DNA of 64,000 nucleotides from an uncultured Clostridia bacterium. GTDB lineage: Bacteria; Bacillota; Clostridia; TANB77; CAG-508. The stretch's first letter is position 1. Each line of letters begins with the position of its first letter. Positions 59,056 to 64,000 of this stretch are shown piece by piece. Under the pieces are notes generated by a model. It saw only the letters and a list, made by a program, of their open reading frames with translations. It was not told the DNA's origin and searched no databases. The position numbers and the translations under genes are program-made. Location: NCBI GenBank assembly GCA_947631915.1, contig CANRNC010000003.1, forward strand, positions 1 through 64,000, read 5' to 3'.

Positions 59056-62000
59056 ATGTACTTAAAAAAACTAGAATTGCAAGGGTTTAAATCATTTGCG
59101 GACAAAACCACATTAGAATTAATGCCAGGAATAACTGCTGTTATTGGACCAAATGGTTCAGGAAAAAGTAACATTTCTGATGCAATAAGATGGGTATTAG
59201 GCGAGCAAAGTATGAAGTCATTAAGGGGACAAAAATCAGAAGACGTAATATTTGCAGGAACACAAAGTAGGAAGTCTTTAGGATTTGCGGAAGTATCTTT
59301 AATATTTGATAATACAGACGGAAGGCTACCAATAGAATATACAGAAGTAACAGTTACAAGACGATTATTTAGAAGCGGAGAATCAGAATACCTAATAAAT
59401 AAAGTGAACTGTAGACTAAAAGATGTAATAGAGTTATTTATGGATACAGGAATAGGTAAAGACGGCTACTCAATTATTGGGCAAGGAAGAATAGATGAAA
59501 TATTAAGCAATAAATCAGAAGACAGAAGACACGTATTTGAAGAAGCATCAGGAATTGTTAAATATAAAGCAAGAAAAATAGAAGCTGAGAAAAAACTTGA
59601 ACAAACAAAATTAAACTTATTAAGAATAAATGACATAATATATGAAATTGAACAAAAAATAGAACCATTAAAAAGTCAAGCTGAAAAAGCCAAAAAATAT
59701 TTAAGCCTAAAAGAAGAACTAAAAGATATAGAAATAGGGTTATTTGCATACAACATCAATGAATATAAGGAAAAACTAACAAAAATAATTAAAGACATTG
59801 AGATATTAACTACTCAAAAAGACGAAGAAAATAAAAAATTAGAAGAAATAACTAACTTAAAACAAGAACTAAAAGAACAAATAGACTCAATTACTGAAGA
59901 AATAGAAAATTTACACAACCTAGAATCAAAAACACTACAAGAAAAAGAAAAAATAAATTCAGACATTAAAGTTATAAATGAGAGAATAACAAATAACAAT
60001 ATAAATCATAAAAGATTTCAAGAAGAAATTTTGGGATTACAAGAAAAGAAAAAATTATTAGAAGAAGAAGTAAAACAAAAACAAGCTAAAAAAATAAATT
60101 TGTTTGAAAATAAAGAAAAGTTTGAAAAACAATTAGAGGAAAAGCAAAAAGAATTAGATGAAATAAATAATAAATTATCTGAAAAAGAAAAAGAAATAGA
60201 GCAATACAAAAAAAATGTGGAACAATGTGTTGATGACAAATTTGAAAAAACTGCGCAACTTAGTGCTTTAGATGTAAATATTGAAAATTTACAAAAAAGA
60301 GATAATACTATAAAAGAAGAAATGCGACAAGTAATCTCTGAACTTGATAGTACAAGACTTACAAAAGAGGGAATCGCAAAAATATTTTATGATAGTGAAA
60401 ATAAGAGAAAAGACTTATTATTAAAATTAGAACAAATATCAAAAAAACAACAAGATGATGTAGAAAAAGTAAAAGAATATGAAGATAAAATAAATAATAT
60501 GCTATCAGACTATAGATTAAAAGAATCTAGGTTAAAATTCTTAAAAGAAACAGAAAAAGAAAAAGAAGGATATACAAAGAGTGTAAGAACACTATTATTA
60601 GAGTGTGAAGGAAATAAGCAATTAGCAAATGGAATAGAGGGTGCGTTAAGTAGTTTAATTGAAGTAGATAAAAAATATCAATTAGCAATAGAAATGGCAT
60701 TAGGAGGAGCACTACAAAATATAGTAACTGAAACAGAAAAAGACGCAAAAAAATTAGTAGAATATTTGAGAGAAAATAAAATAGGTAGAGCATCATTTTT
60801 ACCAATATCATCAGTAAAAGGTAAAAAAATAGAAAATTTTGAAGATAAAAATATTAAAGGCATTCAAGGAATAGCATCAGATTTAGTAAAATATAAGCCT
60901 AAATATGATGGGATAATCCAAAGTCTATTAGGAAGAACAATAATAATAGAAGATATGAATCAAGCTATAGAACTAGCAAAACAAAATAAATATTCATTTA
61001 AGATAGTAACACTTGAGGGGGATATAATAAATCCATCAGGAGTAATTAGTGGAGGGCTAGCACCAACCAAAACCGTAAATATTTTAGGAAGGGCAGGAGA
61101 AATAAAACAACTAGAAAAAGAATTAGTAAAAATAAAAGAAAAAATTAAAGAATTAAAACAACAAAAAGAGGAATATGAAAAATCGATACAAAAAGTACTA
61201 GAAGAATCTAATAATTTTGAAGAAAACCTAAAAGAAATAGAAATAAAATATGCAACAGATAAGCAAAAGTTAACATCTGTAGAGGAGAATATAGCAAAAA
61301 GTGAAAATCATTTAGAAAAATTAAAAAATGAATTAGCAGAAATAAACACACAAAAAGAAAAAAGTGAAATACAAAAAGTAAACACACAAAAAGAAATAGA
61401 AGAAATAGATAAAGAAAAAGAAAAATTAGAATTATTAATTAATGAATATGCTAATTTAAATAAAGATAATCAGAAATATATAGATGATTTAAATTTTGAT
61501 GTAACAAACTTAAAAATATCAGTAAATTCATTTAATGAAAGCGAAAGTTCAATAAACGAAGTGGTTGAAAGAATTAACAACGAAATTAGTACAAATAATA
61601 TTACTATAAAAAACAGAGAGGATAATATACAACAATTAATATTAGAAAATGAAAAATTATTTCAAAATATAAAAGAACTTGAAAATAAATTAAGTGAGAT
61701 GGACAAAAATATACAAGGAAGATATACAAAAGTACAAGACTTAAAAAAAGAAAGAAATGATAAAAACCAAACATTACAAGAAACAGAAAATAAACTTTTA
61801 GAGCAATTTGATAATTTAGAAACTATAAAATCAGAGATAACAAAAATAGAAGTAAAAAAGGAAAAAATAGAACAGGACATAGAAGAAGTAACCAATAAAC
61901 TATGGGAAGAATATGAACTAACGCCTAATAATATACCAGAAAACTATAAGAAACCAAATAATATTGCAATGGCAACAAAATCAGCAAATAAGATAAGAGA

Positions 62001-62607
62001 AGAAATTAGGGATTTAGGAAGTATAAATATTGATTCTATTGAAGAATACAAAAATACATCTGAAAGATATGATTTCATGTGTGATCAAAGACTAGATGTA
62101 GAAAATTCAATGTCACAATTAAAAGATGTCATAAGTGAAATGACAGAAACAATGAAAAGTCAATTTTTAAAGCAATTTAAAATAATAAATGAAAACTTTA
62201 AAAGTACATTTGTAGAACTATTTGGTGGAGGAACAGCAGAACTAATATTAGAAAATGAAGAAGATGTTTTGGAAACAGGAATAGAAATAAGGGTACAACC
62301 TCCAGGAAAAAAATTACAAAATATGATGTTATTATCAGGAGGAGAAAGAGCATTTACTGCAATAGCACTATTATTTGCAATGTTAAAAATAAATCCATCA
62401 CCATTCTGCATACTAGATGAAATTGAAGCTGCATTAGACGATGTAAATGTATATAGATTTGCAGAATATCTAAAAAAATTTGCAAAAGACACACAATTTT
62501 TAACAATAACACACAGGAAAGGAACAATGGAACAAGCCACAACCGTATATGGAGTTACAATGGAGGAAAGCGGAATTAGCAAATTACTATCAATAAAGTT
62601 AAAGTGA
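59056..62607 (+). CDS. smc: Chromosome segregation ATPase SMC
   Basis: Condensin-like ATPase that compacts and separates chromosomes. Walker A GPNGSGKSNISDAIRW starts at residue 32. Two coiled-coil arms (~165-500 and ~680-1000) flank the hinge (~510-660). The C-terminal head has the signature LSGGERAFTAIAL and Walker B FCILDEIEAALDD. 1183 residues. GGAAGGA precedes the ATG. It is not next to rncS/ftsY here. Confidence 0.97.
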   Translation: MYLKKLELQGFKSFADKTTLELMPGITAVIGPNGSGKSNISDAIRWVLGEQSMKSLRGQKSEDVIFAGTQSRKSLGFAEVSLIFDNTDGRLPIEYTEVTVTRRLFRSGESEYLINKVNCRLKDVIELFMDTGIGKDGYSIIGQGRIDEILSNKSEDRRHVFEEASGIVKYKARKIEAEKKLEQTKLNLLRINDIIYEIEQKIEPLKSQAEKAKKYLSLKEELKDIEIGLFAYNINEYKEKLTKIIKDIEILTTQKDEENKKLEEITNLKQELKEQIDSITEEIENLHNLESKTLQEKEKINSDIKVINERITNNNINHKRFQEEILGLQEKKKLLEEEVKQKQAKKINLFENKEKFEKQLEEKQKELDEINNKLSEKEKEIEQYKKNVEQCVDDKFEKTAQLSALDVNIENLQKRDNTIKEEMRQVISELDSTRLTKEGIAKIFYDSENKRKDLLLKLEQISKKQQDDVEKVKEYEDKINNMLSDYRLKESRLKFLKETEKEKEGYTKSVRTLLLECEGNKQLANGIEGALSSLIEVDKKYQLAIEMALGGALQNIVTETEKDAKKLVEYLRENKIGRASFLPISSVKGKKIENFEDKNIKGIQGIASDLVKYKPKYDGIIQSLLGRTIIIEDMNQAIELAKQNKYSFKIVTLEGDIINPSGVISGGLAPTKTVNILGRAGEIKQLEKELVKIKEKIKELKQQKEEYEKSIQKVLEESNNFEENLKEIEIKYATDKQKLTSVEENIAKSENHLEKLKNELAEINTQKEKSEIQKVNTQKEIEEIDKEKEKLELLINEYANLNKDNQKYIDDLNFDVTNLKISVNSFNESESSINEVVERINNEISTNNITIKNREDNIQQLILENEKLFQNIKELENKLSEMDKNIQGRYTKVQDLKKERNDKNQTLQETENKLLEQFDNLETIKSEITKIEVKKEKIEQDIEEVTNKLWEEYELTPNNIPENYKKPNNIAMATKSANKIREEIRDLGSINIDSIEEYKNTSERYDFMCDQRLDVENSMSQLKDVISEMTETMKSQFLKQFKIINENFKSTFVELFGGGTAELILENEEDVLETGIEIRVQPPGKKLQNMMLLSGGERAFTAIALLFAMLKINPSPFCILDEIEAALDDVNVYRFAEYLKKFAKDTQFLTITHRKGTMEQATTVYGVTMEESGISKLLSIKLK

Positions 62608-62655
62608 AAAACGAATTAAGGAATTAGTAAATTACTATCAATAAAATTAAAATGA
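62572..62655 (+). repeat. Partial tandem duplication of the smc 3' end
   Basis: About 34 bp at the end of smc (62572-62606) recur almost exactly at 62620-62655, with three substitutions. The second copy is non-coding. Confidence 0.8.
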
Positions 62656-62683
62656 AAAATATAAAATAGAAAGGAAGATAAAA

Positions 62684-63637
62684 TTGGTAGAAAAAAGAAA
62701 AATAGTTTTAGTTGGAACAGGATTTGTAGGAATGAGCTTTGCATATTCATTATTAAACCAAGGAGGAGTAAACGAATTAGTTTTAATAGACAAAGACACA
62801 GACAAAGCAGAGGGAGAAGCAATGGATTTGGCACATGGGCTTTCATGCGCACCATCAAACATCAATATTAAATCAGGAGAATATTCAGAATGTAAAGATG
62901 CGAACATTGTAGTTATTACTGCTGGAGTAAATCAAAAGCCAGGACAAACAAGACTAGAATTAGCAAAAATAAATACAGAAATAATGAAAGAAATAACAGA
63001 AAAAATTGTAGCAACAGGATTTAAAGGAACATTCATCATAGCAACTAATCCAGTAGATATAATGACATATGTAGTTGCAAAAATATCAGGATTTCCAAAA
63101 AATAAGATAATAGGATCAGGAACAGTATTAGATACTGCAAGATTAAGATACATATTAGGTGAATACTTTAGTATTAATAGTAAAAATATTCATGCATATA
63201 TAATGGGAGAACATGGAGACACATCTTTTGTACCATGGACACACTGTTATATAGGATGTAAGAAGATAACAGAAATGTTAGAAGAAAAGCACCAAGACTT
63301 ATCAATATTAGAAGATATCTATAAAGATACACAACAAGCTGCTTATGAAATTATAAATAAGAAAAAAGCAACATACTATGGTATAGGTATAGCACTTACC
63401 AAAATAGTAAAAGCAATATTAAATGATGAAGAACAAATATTAACAGTATCTACAGAAGTAGATGGAGAATATAAACATAAAGGAATGTTTATAGGTGTTC
63501 CAGCAATAATAAATAGTAATGGAGTACGTGAGATATTAGAGTTAAGACTCACAGAAAAAGAGCAAGAACAATTTGACTTTAGTTGTAATACATTACAAAA
63601 TGTTATAAAAACTGAAATAGATCCATTATTAAAATAA
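62684..63637 (+). CDS. ldh: L-lactate dehydrogenase
   Basis: Reduces pyruvate to L-lactate with NADH. The NAD motif VGTGFVGMSFAYS, the TNPVDIMTYV segment and the active-site GEHGDTSFVPW are present. The Gln in NQKPGQTR is expected for lactate rather than malate specificity. 317 residues. TTG start, 7 nt after AAGGAAG. Confidence 0.92.
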   Translation: MVEKRKIVLVGTGFVGMSFAYSLLNQGGVNELVLIDKDTDKAEGEAMDLAHGLSCAPSNINIKSGEYSECKDANIVVITAGVNQKPGQTRLELAKINTEIMKEITEKIVATGFKGTFIIATNPVDIMTYVVAKISGFPKNKIIGSGTVLDTARLRYILGEYFSINSKNIHAYIMGEHGDTSFVPWTHCYIGCKKITEMLEEKHQDLSILEDIYKDTQQAAYEIINKKKATYYGIGIALTKIVKAILNDEEQILTVSTEVDGEYKHKGMFIGVPAIINSNGVREILELRLTEKEQEQFDFSCNTLQNVIKTEIDPLLK

Positions 63638-63650
63638 TAATAAAAAAACA

Positions 63651-63687
63651 AAAAAATAAGGAAAAATATTTTCCTTATTTTTTTATT
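63651..63687 (+). terminator. Terminator after ldh
   Basis: AATAAGGAAAA and TTTTCCTTATT form an 11-bp stem followed by T-rich DNA. Confidence 0.85.
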
Positions 63688-63870
63688 AAAATTTAAAGAG
63701 AAAAAATAAAAGAAAAATATTTTATTATGAAAAATAAATAAACTATTGCAAAAAAAAATAAATATGTTAAAATAAAAATAATTTAAATTCAAGAACAAAT
63801 TAAATTTCAAAAGCCTTATTTCTAAAGGTAAAATCCCAAAAACAACTAAAAATAAAGAAAGGAGAAAAGC

Positions 63871-64000
63871 ATGGAAATGCTATCATCAAAGCAAAAGACC
63901 GCTATTATAATAGCAGGTGTTATTGTAGTAGGAATATTTATAATTTATATGGCGACAAAAACAAAAGATTATGACAATTATTCCGTTATAAATGAAGAAA
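63871..64000 (+). CDS. Membrane-anchored protein, N-terminal part
   Basis: Starts MEMLSSKQKTAIIIAGVIVV with a single transmembrane segment and runs off the window after 43 codons. AAAGGAG precedes the ATG. The layout would fit ComEA or another anchored extracytoplasmic protein, but nothing here decides. Confidence 0.6.
   Translation, partial: MEMLSSKQKTAIIIAGVIVVGIFIIYMATKTKDYDNYSVINEE

Overview
This window spans the replication origin of a very AT-rich Bacillota, most likely an uncultured gut clostridium. Evidence: the Gram-positive origin gene order (gyrA, gyrB, recF, dnaN, oriC, dnaA, rpmH, rnpA, yidD, yidC, jag, mnmE, mnmG, parA, parB), strong AGGAGG-type ribosome sites, CCA-encoded tRNAs, a sortase signal and a bile-salt-hydrolase-like enzyme. 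Species cannot be named from sequence alone. rsmG and yaaA, usual in this neighbourhood, are missing.

Layout. 1-1.7 kb: a T-rich gene desert. 1.7-14.0 kb (minus strand): gyrA, a three-gene block with a split VirB4-type ATPase, a possible noncoding RNA, gyrB, recF, dnaN, oriC with DnaA-trios, dnaA. 14.1-22.5 kb (plus): rpmH through parB and two tRNA-Ser genes. 22.6-29.7 kb: primosome loader genes (DnaI/DnaD-like), then more type IV secretion (T4SS) genes (PrgI, VirB6, VirB2, VirD4) around an alpha-amylase. 29.8-41.8 kb: DUF1858, tRNAs, SDR, CBM25, ispH, DUF2207, a TtcA-like enzyme, PAP2 plus undecaprenol kinase, and a dockerin-transglutaminase / LPXTG-cohesin pair. 42-52 kb: an accessory island with decayed REP-type transposase copies and foreign-composition small genes. 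52-64 kb: BSH, HdeD, a zinc-uptake operon under a Fur-type regulator, CapA-like, smc, ldh and the start of a membrane protein.

Main discovery candidate: CGG appears to act as a +1 frameshift codon. I checked every CGG in the genes of native composition. Only four are in frame. At each one, skipping the C and reading the following GGN as glycine restores a conserved protein: the VirD4 P-loop, the second half of a VirB2-like pilin, the Q-loop region of a ZnuC ATPase, and the poly-glycine C-terminus of a DUF2207 protein. No native gene uses CGG as ordinary arginine. Five foreign-looking genes each have one CGG read as arginine. The only tRNA-Arg in the window (anticodon ACG) would not be expected to read CGG.

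A second theme is a T4SS-like machine, without relaxase or integrase in view, interleaved with replication genes on both sides of oriC. Two of its components depend on the CGG shift.
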